Positions 1-10,100 are shown, counted from the first letter of the stretch. The stretch: 30,114 bases of DNA from an uncultured Verrucomicrobia subdivision 3 bacterium (GCA_903847285.1 CAINDH010000039.1:1-30114); one strand, 5' to 3'. Notes: generated by a model from the sequence alone, not told the origin. Program-made: numbers and translations.

Positions 1-1
1 G

Positions 2-61
2 CGGTTCCACAGCGCCCTCGGCTTTAAATCCCCTGTGGACTTTGAAACCCAACTAAACTAA
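2..61 (+). CDS. IS3-family transposase OrfB, C-terminal fragment
   Basis: The reading frame from base 2 gives RFHSALGFKSPVDFETQLN and then TAA at 59-61. The R-x-HSALG-x-KSP-x-xFE pattern is the usual C-terminal end of the DDE integrase (rve) domain of IS3-family OrfB proteins. The catalytic part lies upstream of the window. The fragment is partial only because the window starts inside it. The assignment rests on this signature plus the OrfA-like start at the right end. Confidence 0.85.
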   Translation, partial: RFHSALGFKSPVDFETQLN

Positions 62-88
62 AAATACCCATGCCTCATGCATTCACTC

Positions 89-115
89 CCTGTCCACCAA
101 ATCGAGGCAAGGCCA
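89..115. repeat. IS3 terminal inverted repeat, right end of left copy
   Basis: These 27 bases, ending GAGGCAAGGCCA, are an exact reverse complement of 29998-30024. The match breaks on both sides: by mismatches inside the element and by unrelated flanking DNA outside it. This fixes the outer boundary of the element at base 115. Confidence 0.92.
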
Positions 116-116
116 G

Positions 117-530
117 TTGACGGATGACTACCTGAAGCCTGCAGGCAAGTATGCACGCATCTTTATCGGACGATCGATGGAAGCCCCAGCGGTTTTTAAA
201 CGCAATGGTAAATACTATCTCATCGGCTCCGATTGCACTGGATGGGAGCCAAACACTGCGCGTTCGGCGGTGGCGGATAATATTTTTGGTCCATGGACTG
301 AATTAGGCAATCCCTGTCGCGGCGAGAATGCTGATAAAACCTTTTTCTGCCAAAGCACATTTGTCCTGCCGGTGGCGGGGCAGACGAACCAGTTTATAGC
401 CCTGTTCGACCGGTGGAAAATGTGGGACCTACAAAATTCTTGTTACGTCTGGCTGCCGCTGGAATTTGACGCGGACAGAAAACCGCTGGTGCAATGGCGC
501 GATCAATGGTCTTTGCCAGTGACGAAATAA
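117..530 (+). pseudogene. Glycoside hydrolase family 43 protein, N-terminus removed by IS3
   Basis: The frame is open from the IS3 boundary to TAA at 528-530 and encodes about 137 residues. It contains a metal- and sugar-site-like stretch (EAPAVFKRNGKYYLI, then SDCTGW), FGPW and a WRDQW near the C-terminus. This resembles the C-terminal half of secreted five-bladed propeller GH43 enzymes, a family of arabinofuranosidases, xylosidases and galactosidases. Such enzymes usually exceed 300 residues, so the first half, including part of the active site, is missing. Similarity seems to begin right at the junction, which points to insertion into an intact gene. The TTG at 117 is only the first possible start in the remnant and is probably not used. 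The gene lies 25 bp upstream of the GH36 gene, suggesting a former operon. Confidence 0.78.
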
Positions 531-555
531 CCGCCCTCCGAAATTGACCAACTGC

Positions 556-2928
556 ATGAAGCAAAATTCATCAGTTTCACGGCTGTCGGTGTTTATTATA
601 AAAGTAAACTTGTTCCTGCTCGGGATCGCATTTTTTGGCAGCGCGTCATTCACCGATGCCGCCATGCTCACAATCGAAAATCAATCGCTTGTGGTCAGCT
701 ACGAAGACGCGGATGGCAATTTTTCGGTTTCCGAAAAATCTTCCGGGTTGGTTTTCGTGAAAAGCGGCGAACTTAATCTCACCAACTCCAGCGCCATAGT
801 CCGGAGCGTGCGGGACGATGTGTTTGGTCGTGGCAATGGCATCCAATTGACGCAGGCTGATGGCAGCACCGCATCGCTTGAACTTTACCCGCATCTGCCG
901 TTCGTGCTCGTTCGCGGACTCCGGCACAATCAAAGCAAGGAGGTGATTGATTTGTCGAAGGTGATTCCGGCTACCTTCACGCTCGACATTGGTAAACCCG
1001 CGAGTGCACTCCGCACGTTGGGAACAGCGGGCTTGACCGCGCCGGATAAAAATCCCGGCAGCTATTTGTTCCTGACGTGCGCCGATCCGTTGACGAGGCG
1101 CGGCGTGGTGGCGGGCTGGCTTACGGAAGATCGTGGCAGCAGCGTGCTGTTTTCCAGTGTCAAAGCCGGCGCGGTGGAGTTCAAAGCACGGATTGATTAT
1201 GGCCACCTCCAGATTCCCGCCGGGGCTTCCGCGAAACTCGAAACTTTGGCCATTGGTATTTTCGACGACGCACGGATTGGCGAGGAATTATATGCCGAGG
1301 CGGTTAAGCGACAATACCACATCGCATTGCATCCCCGCCTGGCGACGTATTGCACTTGGTATGCGGAACAACATGGTGAGGCGGGCGACGAAAAATCCAC
1401 GCTGGAATTGGCAAAGTTCGCGGCGAAGGAGCTCAAGCCGTTCGGTCTTGGTGTGGTGCAGATTGACGACGAATGGCAGGACAGTAAACATTTCAACGGC
1501 CCACGCCGGGGCTTCGACCGCGTTCGACCCGACGGTCCGTATGCGCACGGCATCGCGCCAGTGGCCGCCGAGGTGGAAAAATCCGGCCTGACTTTCGGCC
1601 TGTGGTGGTTGCCGTTTGCGCGTAATTTCCAAGACCCTGAATACACCAACCGACAGGATTGGTTTGTGAAGCGCGAGGATGGCACGCCTTACGACACGAA
1701 ATGGGGCGGCACCTGCCTCGACCTCACGCATCCCGAGGTGCAGGCGCAACTGGCGCGGATTGCTAGGCTCTACCGTTCCTGGGGCGTGACCTATTACAAA
1801 ATGGACGGCCTTTGGACGGGCGCGGCGTGCGAGCAGATTTACGTCAACGACGGTTATAAAGAAGATCATTTTGGCAACAACCTTACGTTTCACAATCCGC
1901 TCACGAGCAACATCGAAGCCTACCGCGACGGGCTGAAGTTGCTCCGAAAAAATGCCGGCGATGATGTGTTTTTTTCGGGCTGTTGCATTGCCCAAAACAT
2001 GCGCGAACTTTGCGCCATCGGTTTGGTAGATTCAATGCGCATTGGTCCGGACGCCAATGGGAATCTTCGCAGCGGTCCTCAATATGGAGCAAAACTTTAC
2101 TTTCTGAACGGCCGCGTTTGGTGGAATGATCCCGATCCTTGCATCGTCAGGGCCGCCGGCACCGGCATTGGCGGCAAAGCCGTTACGCTGAATCAAGCTC
2201 GGCTCACTGCTTCCTGGGTGGCGATGGCAGGACAATTTTTTCTGGTCAGTGACTGGCTGCCCGCGCTGCCGCCCGAGCGGCTGGATATATTGAAGCGCAC
2301 CATGTTGTCGCACGACGCCACCGCCCGGCCGGTGGATTATTTCGACCACGAGCTTCCAACCACCTGGCTGGTCACCGCCACCAACAATCTGGTTCGTCGT
2401 GATGTCATTGGCGTGTTCAACTTTGAAACCAACGGAATAAAAGTGAACTATTCCTGTGCTAAGCTAGGGCTTGATTCCGGGAAAAAATATTATGCCTTTG
2501 ACTTCTGGGCCAACACGCCCGCACCAATGTTTCAAGATGAATTCAACTGCGAAGTGGTGCCGACCGCGTGCCGCATCATCGCGGTGCGCAGCGTAGAGAA
2601 TCATCCCGTGCTGGTCAGCACTTCACGCCACGTCACACAAGGCATGGTGGATGTCTCCAGCGAAGAATGGAATGCTGACAAAAAGACTCTTTCCGGTATT
2701 AGCCAAATTATCGGCAATGACCCTTACGAACTGCGCGTGGCCGGATTGGTTGCCGTCGGCCAAAAGTGGAAGCTCGTCTCCGCCGAGGTTTCTGCGGAAG
2801 ATCAGGCTGCCGGTATTACAATCACTCCCAAAACCGTCGTCGCTGGCGAAGATGGCTGGTGTCGTGTCGGTATTGATTCAAAACCGAGCCGCACCGTTCG
2901 CTGGACTGTGGAATTTGCAAACGAGTAG
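556..2928 (+). CDS. Secreted GH36-type alpha-galactosidase-like glycoside hydrolase
   Basis: The product is about 790 residues and should remove alpha-linked galactose (or a related sugar) from oligo- or polysaccharides in the periplasm or outside the cell. The ATG at 556 is chosen because it starts a clean signal peptide (charged start, hydrophobic core FLLGIAFFG, A-A cleavage region). A TTG at 544 is the only upstream alternative. An N-terminal beta domain is followed by a TIM barrel. That barrel carries QIDDEW (residues 303-308), LWWLPF, and YYKMDGLW, whose Asp417 fits the clan GH-D nucleophile. Asp499, in SMRIGPD, fits the acid/base. A C-terminal beta domain follows. Motifs and length suit GH36/melibiase, but exact substrate specificity is not readable. 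It sits between the GH43 remnant and a sugar transporter, in one direction. Confidence 0.82.
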   Translation: MKQNSSVSRLSVFIIKVNLFLLGIAFFGSASFTDAAMLTIENQSLVVSYEDADGNFSVSEKSSGLVFVKSGELNLTNSSAIVRSVRDDVFGRGNGIQLTQADGSTASLELYPHLPFVLVRGLRHNQSKEVIDLSKVIPATFTLDIGKPASALRTLGTAGLTAPDKNPGSYLFLTCADPLTRRGVVAGWLTEDRGSSVLFSSVKAGAVEFKARIDYGHLQIPAGASAKLETLAIGIFDDARIGEELYAEAVKRQYHIALHPRLATYCTWYAEQHGEAGDEKSTLELAKFAAKELKPFGLGVVQIDDEWQDSKHFNGPRRGFDRVRPDGPYAHGIAPVAAEVEKSGLTFGLWWLPFARNFQDPEYTNRQDWFVKREDGTPYDTKWGGTCLDLTHPEVQAQLARIARLYRSWGVTYYKMDGLWTGAACEQIYVNDGYKEDHFGNNLTFHNPLTSNIEAYRDGLKLLRKNAGDDVFFSGCCIAQNMRELCAIGLVDSMRIGPDANGNLRSGPQYGAKLYFLNGRVWWNDPDPCIVRAAGTGIGGKAVTLNQARLTASWVAMAGQFFLVSDWLPALPPERLDILKRTMLSHDATARPVDYFDHELPTTWLVTATNNLVRRDVIGVFNFETNGIKVNYSCAKLGLDSGKKYYAFDFWANTPAPMFQDEFNCEVVPTACRIIAVRSVENHPVLVSTSRHVTQGMVDVSSEEWNADKKTLSGISQIIGNDPYELRVAGLVAVGQKWKLVSAEVSAEDQAAGITITPKTVVAGEDGWCRVGIDSKPSRTVRWTVEFANE

Positions 2929-2964
2929 TATTAACTTCAGTTTATAACCACCCGAAACAAACTC

Positions 2965-4389
2965 ATGATTACTGCCTCGCGAACGGAACCGTCAAACCTT
3001 AAGGCCGACTTGAACCTCGGCTACATCTGGCTTATTTCGTCCGTCGCCGCACTCGGCGGATTGCTGTTCGGCTGGGATTGGGTCGTGATCGGCGGCGCGA
3101 AGCCATTTTTCCAGCGTTACTTCGAACTCACCAGCGAGGCGCAGATCGGTTGGGCGAATAGTTGCGCGCTCATCGGCTGCCTCGTCGGCGCGCTCGTGGC
3201 GGGTATGCTGAGCGATAAATTCGGGCGCAAGAAACTGTTGATTTTATCCGCGTTGATTTTTGCCGTCTCCTCGCTCGGCAATGCGCTGGCAGAAAACTAT
3301 TCTGTCTTCATTGCCTGGCGGATTCTAGGAGGGGTGGCTATTGGAATCGCATCAAGTTTATCGCCGATGTATATCTCGGAAGTTGCGCCATCGCAGATGC
3401 GCGGCAAGCTCGTTTCTATCAATCAACTCACAATCGTTATCGGTATTCTGCTGGCCCAGGTCATCAACTGGTATCTCGTGCGCAACCTGCCAGCCGGCGC
3501 TACCGATGAATTCATTCGCAATTCATGGTTCGGTCAGCAGGGCTGGCGCTGGATGTTCGGCCTGACCGTCGCGCCGTCCATTATATTTTTCATCGGCATG
3601 TTGCTCGTTCCCGAAAGTCCTCGCTGGCTGGCAAAAAATGGTAACAAGAAACTTGCTGAAAAAGTTCTCGTGAAAATTGGCGGGGAAAATTACAGCGCGG
3701 CGGCATTAGGTGAAATTAATTCCACGCTCGCCAGCGAAGAAATCCAACGCGTCCGTTTCGCCGACTTGCTCGACCCAAAAATGGCGAAGGTGCTGGTGCT
3801 TGGAGTCGTGTTGGCGGTCTTTCAACAATGGTGCGGCATCAATGTGATTTTCAACTATGCTGAAGAAATTTTCAAGGCGGCGGGCTACGACATTTCGAGC
3901 GTGTTGAGCAACATCGCCTGGACCGGCTCGGTGAATCTGGCGTTTACATTCGTTGCGTTCGGCGTAGTGGACAAGGGTGGGCGGCGTCCGTTGATGCTGT
4001 TTGGTTCGGCGGCGCTCGCCTTGATTTATTTTGCGATGGGCTATTGCTATCAACAACACGTCCTAGGTCTGCCGGTGCTCTTGCTGGTGCTTGGAGCTAT
4101 TGCCTGCTACGCGATGTCGCTCGCGCCGGTGACGTGGGTGGTAATCTCGGAAATTTTCCCTAACCACATCCGCGGCGCCGCGATGTCTGTGGCGGTGTGC
4201 GCGCTTTGGATTGCGTGCTTCATCCTGACCTACACCTTCCCGATGTTGAACGCCAAGCTCGGTGCAGCGGGGACGTTCTGGCTTTACGCGGTGATTTGCG
4301 TTCTGGGTTTTATCTTCATCTTTTTCAAGCTGCCGGAGACGAAGGGCAAATCGTTGGAAGAAATCGAACGCGAACTGGTGGATAAATAA
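2965..4389 (+). CDS. MFS sugar transporter, sugar porter (SP) family
   Basis: This 474-residue inner-membrane protein is a probable sugar:proton symporter of the XylE/GalP/AraE type. Diagnostic motifs are the first-helix GGLLFGWDWVVIGGA, the loop motif DKFGRKK, PESPRWLAKNG at the end of the N-terminal six-helix half, GGRRPLMLFG in the second half, and the C-terminal PETKGKSLEEIE. Twelve hydrophobic segments are apparent and the length is normal for the family. The ATG at 2965 lies 36 bp after the GH36 stop, so the two are probably cotranscribed. A monosaccharide released by the adjacent hydrolases (galactose, xylose or arabinose) is the likely substrate. Motifs do not decide which. Confidence 0.88.
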   Translation: MITASRTEPSNLKADLNLGYIWLISSVAALGGLLFGWDWVVIGGAKPFFQRYFELTSEAQIGWANSCALIGCLVGALVAGMLSDKFGRKKLLILSALIFAVSSLGNALAENYSVFIAWRILGGVAIGIASSLSPMYISEVAPSQMRGKLVSINQLTIVIGILLAQVINWYLVRNLPAGATDEFIRNSWFGQQGWRWMFGLTVAPSIIFFIGMLLVPESPRWLAKNGNKKLAEKVLVKIGGENYSAAALGEINSTLASEEIQRVRFADLLDPKMAKVLVLGVVLAVFQQWCGINVIFNYAEEIFKAAGYDISSVLSNIAWTGSVNLAFTFVAFGVVDKGGRRPLMLFGSAALALIYFAMGYCYQQHVLGLPVLLLVLGAIACYAMSLAPVTWVVISEIFPNHIRGAAMSVAVCALWIACFILTYTFPMLNAKLGAAGTFWLYAVICVLGFIFIFFKLPETKGKSLEEIERELVDK

Positions 4390-4393
4390 CTGT

Positions 4394-4480
4394 AGCGGCA
4401 GGGTGTAATGGCTGCCGATTCACGAATCGTTTCCCATAACGACCTGATAGTTTTAGCACTGAGTTATGGCCGATTTATTT
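4394..4480. other. Inverted repeats between convergent genes
   Basis: The 105 bp between the MFS stop and the convergent metallo-hydrolase stop hold two small inverted repeats: CGGCAG with CTGCCG around a 10-base loop, and CCATAAC with GTTATGG. Neither is followed by a clear T-run on either strand, so they may be transcript-end hairpins but do not qualify as classical intrinsic terminators. Confidence 0.3.
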
Positions 4481-4494
4481 GCCGTCTATCTGGA

Positions 4495-5340
4495 TTAGAG
4501 AGTTATCGTTACGCAAGGCACATCCTGTGCGGCGATTTGCAATTGGACGTGTTTCGCGCCGATGTGGTGGAGTTGCTCCGCCATGACGTGTTCGGCGAGT
4601 TCGGGTTTGTTGCACTCGCGGCTCAAGTGCGCGAGGTAAAGTTGCCGTAACTCGGCGGATATGATTTGCGCGACGGTCTCGGCGGCGGTGACGTTGGAGA
4701 TGTGTCCGTGGCGGCCGAGGATGCGTTGCTTCAATGCCCACGAACGACGCGGGCAATCCTGTAACATCTTCACGTCGTGATTGGATTCTAGCACGAGGAC
4801 GTTCGCGACACGAATGCGTTCCAGCACGAGCTTGGTGACGTGGCCGAGGTCGGTAGCGAAACCGATGTTGCCCGCCGTGGTGCGGAGGAGATAGCCGACT
4901 GGGTCTTGTGCGTCGTGCGGAATGGAAAACGTATCGATGCCAACGTCGCCGATTTCAAAACTCGCGCCAGTCTCGAACAGTCGCCAATCCACTTTGGCTT
5001 TCAGGGCCGCTGTGCCATCAGCACCCTCGAGCGCGAGACTTTTCTTGCTGGCGAATTTGGCTTTGAACGCCCAGATGGTTCCGTCCTGTGTGCCGCGATT
5101 GCAGAAGACCGGGATATTAAACTTATCTGCGAGTCCGAGAATGCCAGCGATGTGGTCGGAGTGTTCGTGCGTGATGAGGATCGCGGAAAGTTTTTCAGGC
5201 GTCTTGCCTATGGTGGCGAGCCGTTTGCGGATTTGCAGCGGTGAAAAGCCCGCGTCCACGAGGATGCGCGTCTCGGCGGTCTCGACGTAGGCGCAGTTGC
5301 CGGCCGAGCCGCTGCCGAGGATGGTGAATTGAACAGACAC
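4495..5340 (-). CDS. MBL-fold metallohydrolase, YycJ/WalJ-like
   Basis: This 281-residue cytoplasmic protein has the metallo-beta-lactamase fold. The N-terminal LGSGSAGNC is typical of the YycJ/WalJ group, and THEHSDH gives the metal ligands His58, His60, Asp62 and His63. Later IPHDAQDPVGY and ATDLGH supply the other conserved positions. Family members are linked to DNA processing (exonuclease-like) and, in Firmicutes, to cell-wall two-component loci. No such locus is present here, so the exact role is unknown. The start is GTG at 5338-5340, directly before SVQFTILGSGSAGN, which matches the normal family N-terminus. It lies 74 bp downstream of the secreted-protein gene on the same strand. Confidence 0.85.
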   Translation of the reverse strand: MSVQFTILGSGSAGNCAYVETAETRILVDAGFSPLQIRKRLATIGKTPEKLSAILITHEHSDHIAGILGLADKFNIPVFCNRGTQDGTIWAFKAKFASKKSLALEGADGTAALKAKVDWRLFETGASFEIGDVGIDTFSIPHDAQDPVGYLLRTTAGNIGFATDLGHVTKLVLERIRVANVLVLESNHDVKMLQDCPRRSWALKQRILGRHGHISNVTAAETVAQIISAELRQLYLAHLSRECNKPELAEHVMAEQLHHIGAKHVQLQIAAQDVPCVTITL

Positions 5341-5414
5341 GTGAAGAAGTTAAAACGTATGGCGAAAAGCCGAAAGCGGAAACGTCCGGTTGAATGTAAT
5401 TGGTGCGCGGCAGG

Positions 5415-6989
5415 TCATTTCTTCAATCGGAAAAAAGTCGGTCGGTTCGTGAGGTTCAGTGTGACGAGGTTTTGGTTGATACTGATAAGCGGCACATTGG
5501 TCACGGCGGTCCACGAGTTTGTGAAGAGCAGATTGGTGTTGGACTGGAGTCCATAGCCGGGGTCAGTGCTCAACGGCCATTTCACCGTGGCGGTGTTGCC
5601 GCTGCGCGAGATGGTCAGCGTGGGACGGTTCGTGGCGACGGAGATGAGCGCGACTTGTGTCCCCCAAGTGGTCGTGGAAGCGGGGATTTCCTGAATGGTC
5701 CAAAATAGATCGTCGTCGGTTGGGTCGGCCATGGTCGCGGAGTAATCGCCCCAGCGATAAATCGGGCCATCGCCACTGACGCCGAAGTTGCTAATCGTTC
5801 CCTGCTTGATGAGGAATGGCGCGCTCATTGAGGCGCTGGCGCCGCTCCACGTTCCAACTGCGCCGTAGATGCTGATGTTGCCGAGCGTGGCTGTGGGGCC
5901 GCAACGGTTGAAAGAGAGAAAGATTTTCCCTGACTTGTTCGCCGCAATGGAAGGCTGGAAAAAGTCATAGTTGTTACTGATCACAATGCCTTCGCCAATG
6001 ACGACGTTGTTGGTCTCGTTCATCACCAGCCAGTGAACTGCACACTTGGAACTGCCGGTGTTCGTCACCGTGTTGGCCATAAAAATGTAGCCGCCGACTT
6101 GCCTCACAGAACCAGAAAAACGATCGTCGAGCGTGTCGAGTGTGTTGCCGCCCGGTTGCGCGGCGGGAACGGGTGCGCCGTCGTAGGTGTTTACAAGCTG
6201 GACATGACTCGTGAGCGTGGCGCTGGCGTTGCCGGGATTACTGACGGTAGTGCGGTTGAATCGTTTTAGCGAAACGTTATCAATCGCGATCATCACGCCG
6301 CGTCCCGCGCCGGGGTCGGGATTGCTGACGCCTTGCGGGGTGAAGCCGTAAGTGTTGGCGTTCAGGTTTTCAAACTTGGCCATTGAGGAAACCGACGGTG
6401 TGCTGGCGAGCAGATTAGTTTTGGGGATAGAAAAGAATGAAACCCCGGTCATGGAAGTTCCTGTCGCGTCAAAAATATTGGCTCCCACATAGACCGCGAG
6501 CGAATCGACCCCGAGCGTGTCGTAATCAGCAAACCCGGCGGCGCTGCCGGTGAAGGAAGTCGCCTTCCACGTTCCCGATGGATTGGAACTGTCTGAACGC
6601 CCAATCAAAACCTTATTGCCGGTAGTGTCCACGGTAATTTCCGACACGAACCAGCGGCCGCTGCCTGCGTCGTAGATGATGCGCGGGTCACTCAATCCGG
6701 CGGCGATCGTTCCAGCGCTGATGCCAGCGCTCGTCCAGAACGCCGTGTCCGCGACGAATGACTGGCGCACACCGGACTTGCTATAAACCGCAAAGCCGCC
6801 GTTGATGAAGACAACGAATTGATTCGTGCCCGCCGCGCCCATTGTGTCGGGCGGGGTGCCACCACCGACATCAGTATAATTTAATCCGGCAAAATTCGTG
6901 ATGACGATTTGCGATCGCAGGGCAGGGGCCAGCGCGAGGAGCAGAATTATTGCGGGAAAAATTCTCGTCCAGAATGAAGTGCGTTTCAT
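5415..6989 (-). CDS. Secreted protein, paralogue of the large divergent gene, with C-terminal FFRLKK module
   Basis: The 524-residue product starts with a signal peptide (MKRTSFWTR, a hydrophobic stretch, cleavage near ALRSQ). The body, residues about 44-435, shares many motifs in the same order with residues about 125-545 of the divergent 7198-11442 product: PPDTMGA, DPRI-x-YD-x-x-SGRWFV, FADY-x-x-LGVD, PQGV-x-N-x-DP, and RWGDYS followed by DP-x-D and WTIQE. The motif spacing suggests a beta-propeller-like fold, but I do not recognise an enzyme family or catalytic residues. The last ~75 residues form a small beta module (GYGLQSNTNL, then SW) ending TFFRLKK. I interpret it as a lineage-specific C-terminal module for surface display or sorting. 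Function unknown. Confidence 0.75.
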   Translation of the reverse strand: MKRTSFWTRIFPAIILLLALAPALRSQIVITNFAGLNYTDVGGGTPPDTMGAAGTNQFVVFINGGFAVYSKSGVRQSFVADTAFWTSAGISAGTIAAGLSDPRIIYDAGSGRWFVSEITVDTTGNKVLIGRSDSSNPSGTWKATSFTGSAAGFADYDTLGVDSLAVYVGANIFDATGTSMTGVSFFSIPKTNLLASTPSVSSMAKFENLNANTYGFTPQGVSNPDPGAGRGVMIAIDNVSLKRFNRTTVSNPGNASATLTSHVQLVNTYDGAPVPAAQPGGNTLDTLDDRFSGSVRQVGGYIFMANTVTNTGSSKCAVHWLVMNETNNVVIGEGIVISNNYDFFQPSIAANKSGKIFLSFNRCGPTATLGNISIYGAVGTWSGASASMSAPFLIKQGTISNFGVSGDGPIYRWGDYSATMADPTDDDLFWTIQEIPASTTTWGTQVALISVATNRPTLTISRSGNTATVKWPLSTDPGYGLQSNTNLLFTNSWTAVTNVPLISINQNLVTLNLTNRPTFFRLKK

Positions 6990-7197
6990 GCACGCGGATT
7001 AAAACAGTTTCCCGATTGTCGCCGCAACTTTTTCCGGCGTCGCTCGGGCGCGCTGGCTGCTTTAGCTGGGGGGCGCGGCAGCTCTTAAGATTCGTCCTAT
7101 TTCTCGCCTTCATAAAAACAACGTAACACCCAGTATGAGCAATGCAGGTCGCGTATCTGATTGACAGAATTGTGTGCTGGTTGGATTTTATCGAGCA
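6990..7197. promoter_or_regulatory. Shared intergenic region between divergent paralogues
   Basis: These 208 bp separate the starts of two divergently transcribed homologous secreted-protein genes, so promoters for both must lie here or in the gene ends. Small inverted repeats are visible (CGCCG with CGGCG around a T-run near 7020-7041, and GCTGC with GCAGC near 7058-7083). A perfect TTGACA occurs at 7161-7166, but no good -10 follows at 16-18 bp. No operator or riboswitch is recognised. Confidence 0.4.
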
Positions 7198-10100
7198 ATG
7201 TTTCACCCCGGAAAACTGGCGAGCGTGGTGGTGGTGTTTTTTACTGCCGGGCTACTGGCTTTGCCCGCCGCCGCAGAACTCAAGCAGCAACAGAGCCAAT
7301 CCGGTCACATGTCACGCGCGGCTAGCAAGGAGAGCGTGGCTCAACTCATGACGCGTGCGCGCTTGCGCGATGCAGAGCGGGTAAAGGAACGACGTTTCAT
7401 TTCGCGGCATCATCGCGATTCGGAACTCGGCGGCGAGGTGGAGTTTCCCATCTTCACAGGCACAAACGCCAGTGGCGGCAGCCCGACCACTTTGCTACGC
7501 GTGGCGCAGCCCGGCCCATTTGGCACGAACGGCACGCCGATAGCCTTCACAGGTGCGACGTTGTCCGATACCGGCGCGTATCCGCCAGACACCATGGGCG
7601 CGGTCGGGCCGTCGCAATTCATCGTGGCGGTGAACGGACGCATCCGCACCTTTGATAAAAGCACCGGCCTCGCGGATGGCGTGCTGAACTCCTCCATGGA
7701 TTCGTTTTTCAACTCGGTGATGACGCCGCCCGCGAACAACAATTTTACCAGCGACCCGCGCATCCGTTACGACCGACTCTCGGGCCGCTGGTTCGTCCTT
7801 ATCATTGACGTGCCGGGGCAGAACGGCGCGTCGCCGAACCGAGTGTTGCTGGCAGTGAGTGATTCCAGTGTGATCACGGCGGGCACGGTATGGAGTTTTT
7901 ATTATTTTCAACACGACCAAGTTTCCCCTGCGGGTGACACGGGGGAATTTGCGGATTATCCCTCGCTGGGAATTGATGCCAACGCGCTCTACATCGGCGT
8001 GAATATTTTTACCAGCGCCGGCTCGTTTGATAATACGACTGCGTTCGTAGTGCGAAAAAGTTCGCTGCTCTCCGGCGGGCCGATAGTTGTCACGGCATTA
8101 CGGCGGCTCATTAGTGGTGTCACCGGCCCCTACACGCCTCAGGGCGTGGATAATTTTGATCCGAACGCCACGGAGGGCTATCTCATCGGGATAGATTATT
8201 CAAGCGCCACGCGACTGCGCCTGCGCCGTGTCTTAAACCCAGGTGGCGCGCCGACAATTTCAGGAAATGTTAGCGTCACCGTTTCCAGCTTCGCCGGACC
8301 CTTGGTCGTTCCGAGTTCAGGCACGAGTAGTAATTTGGACGGGCTAGATCAACGCCTACTCGCCGCGCATTATCGCAATGGCTCGCTTTGGACTTCGCAG
8401 AATGTCGGCGTGAACAGCAGCGGCGGCACTTCCGCGACGACGCGCAACGGTGTGCGCTGGTATAAAATTGGCGGCATACCCACCGGCCAAACCCCTACGG
8501 TGCAGCAGTCGGGAACAATTTATGATGCTTCTAGCACGAACATATTTTATTGGATGGGCACGGTCATGGTTTCCGGTCAGGGGCACGCCATCGCCGGTTT
8601 TAGCGCGTCCAGCTCGTCGCAGTTTGTCGGGGCGGCGGTCGCGGGTAGGCTGACGAATGCCACGGCTGGCACGTTTGGCTCGCCCATCATTTACTCCGCC
8701 GGTGCCGCCGCTTACAGTCCGCCTTATGATCGCTGGGGCGATTATTCCTACACAAGTCTCGACCCGAATGATGACATGACCATGTGGACCATTCAGGAAA
8801 ATGTGAATGCCGTGAATTCCTACGCCGTGCAAATTGGGAAATTTTCCGCGCCGCCACCCGCGTTGCCCACAAGTTGTTCGCCCGCCGTCGTTACGCAAGG
8901 CGTCGCCGGCATCAATGTCACGCTGCTGGGTTCCAGTTCCAGCGGCTCGGGATTTTACGACCCAGGCGTAGGATTTTCCAATCGTCTGGCCACAGTCGTG
9001 AACGGCGGCGGTATCACGTTAAACAGCGTCACCTATGTAAATCCTACGAACCTAACGCTGAATCTCACGATTGCCACCAACGCCTCGGACACGGCGCGCA
9101 CCATTACTGTCATCAACCCGGATGGCCAGACCACCTCCAGCATCGCCGCCATTCTGACGATCAACACCAACGGTCAGCCGCCTGTAATCACCGTTCCACC
9201 GGTGGCGCAAGCCATTCAATGCGGAAGTAACGCGATCTTTACTGTGACCGCCACCGGCACGGCGAAATTGAATTACCAATGGCTACTGGACAATGTGCCG
9301 GTTAGCGGTGCGACCAACGCCACCTTCGCCACGACAAATGTTCATCTGCCCAGCCACACTGTGGCGGTCGTCATCACCAATTTTTTTGGCAGCGCCAGCA
9401 ACTCGGTCGCGCTCACCGTGAACGACACGCTCGCCCCTTTCATAACGCTTAACGGCGGCGCGCTCATAACCAATGAACTTGGCTCCGCCTTCACCGACCC
9501 CGGCGCGACGGCTAGCGACACTTGTGCGGGAACGGTCGCCGTCATCACCAATGGTGTGTTGAACATAAATCTTACCGCCACCAACACGCTCACTTACAAG
9601 GCCGGCGATGGCAACGGCAACACCAACATCGTTACCCGGACGGTCATCGTCCGCGACACCACGCCGCCGTTGATTACGTGGAGCTTCACGAACCTTGTGC
9701 TCGTCGCAAATTCCAACTGCGTCGCGCTGATGACGAATGTAACCGGCACAAATTTTATTCTCGCGAGCGATTTATCCGGCTCGCTCTTCATCGCGCAAAG
9801 TCCTACGAACAATACGCCGTTGCCGGTCGGCACCAATGTCATCGTCATCACCGTCGCCGACGCTTCGAACAATAAATCGATTTCCACCAACCGCATCGTC
9901 GTGCTCGACCAGACGCCGCCGCTCATCACCCTAATCGGCGGTGCGTTGCTGACCCATGAACTAGGCACGGCGTTCGCCGATCCGGGCGTGATGTTCAGCG
10001 ATGCGTGCTCTGGAATTTTAACCGTGACGACGAACGGCACGGTGAATGTCAGTATCATTGGCACGAACGTGCTGGCCTACAACATCACCGACTTCAGCGG

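Larger units (their letters stand above)
1..115 (+). mobile_element. 3' end of an IS3-family insertion sequence (left copy)
   Basis: This stretch holds the last 19 codons of a transposase, a short non-coding tail and a terminal inverted repeat ending in the CA dinucleotide typical of IS3-family ends. The repeat at 89-115 is the exact reverse complement of 29998-30024 at the other end of the window, so both ends carry copies of the same element in the same orientation. The element stops at 115 and GH43-like coding sequence begins immediately after it. The rest of the element lies outside the window. Confidence 0.88.

Noticed and set aside
62..115. Outward promoter in the IS3 end driving the downstream hydrolase genes
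   Set aside because: No -35-like or -10-like hexamers are seen in this stretch or across the junction.
7161..7190. TTGACA upstream of the large secreted-protein gene
   Set aside because: No acceptable -10 lies at 16-18 bp, and the spacing would place the transcript start almost on the ATG.
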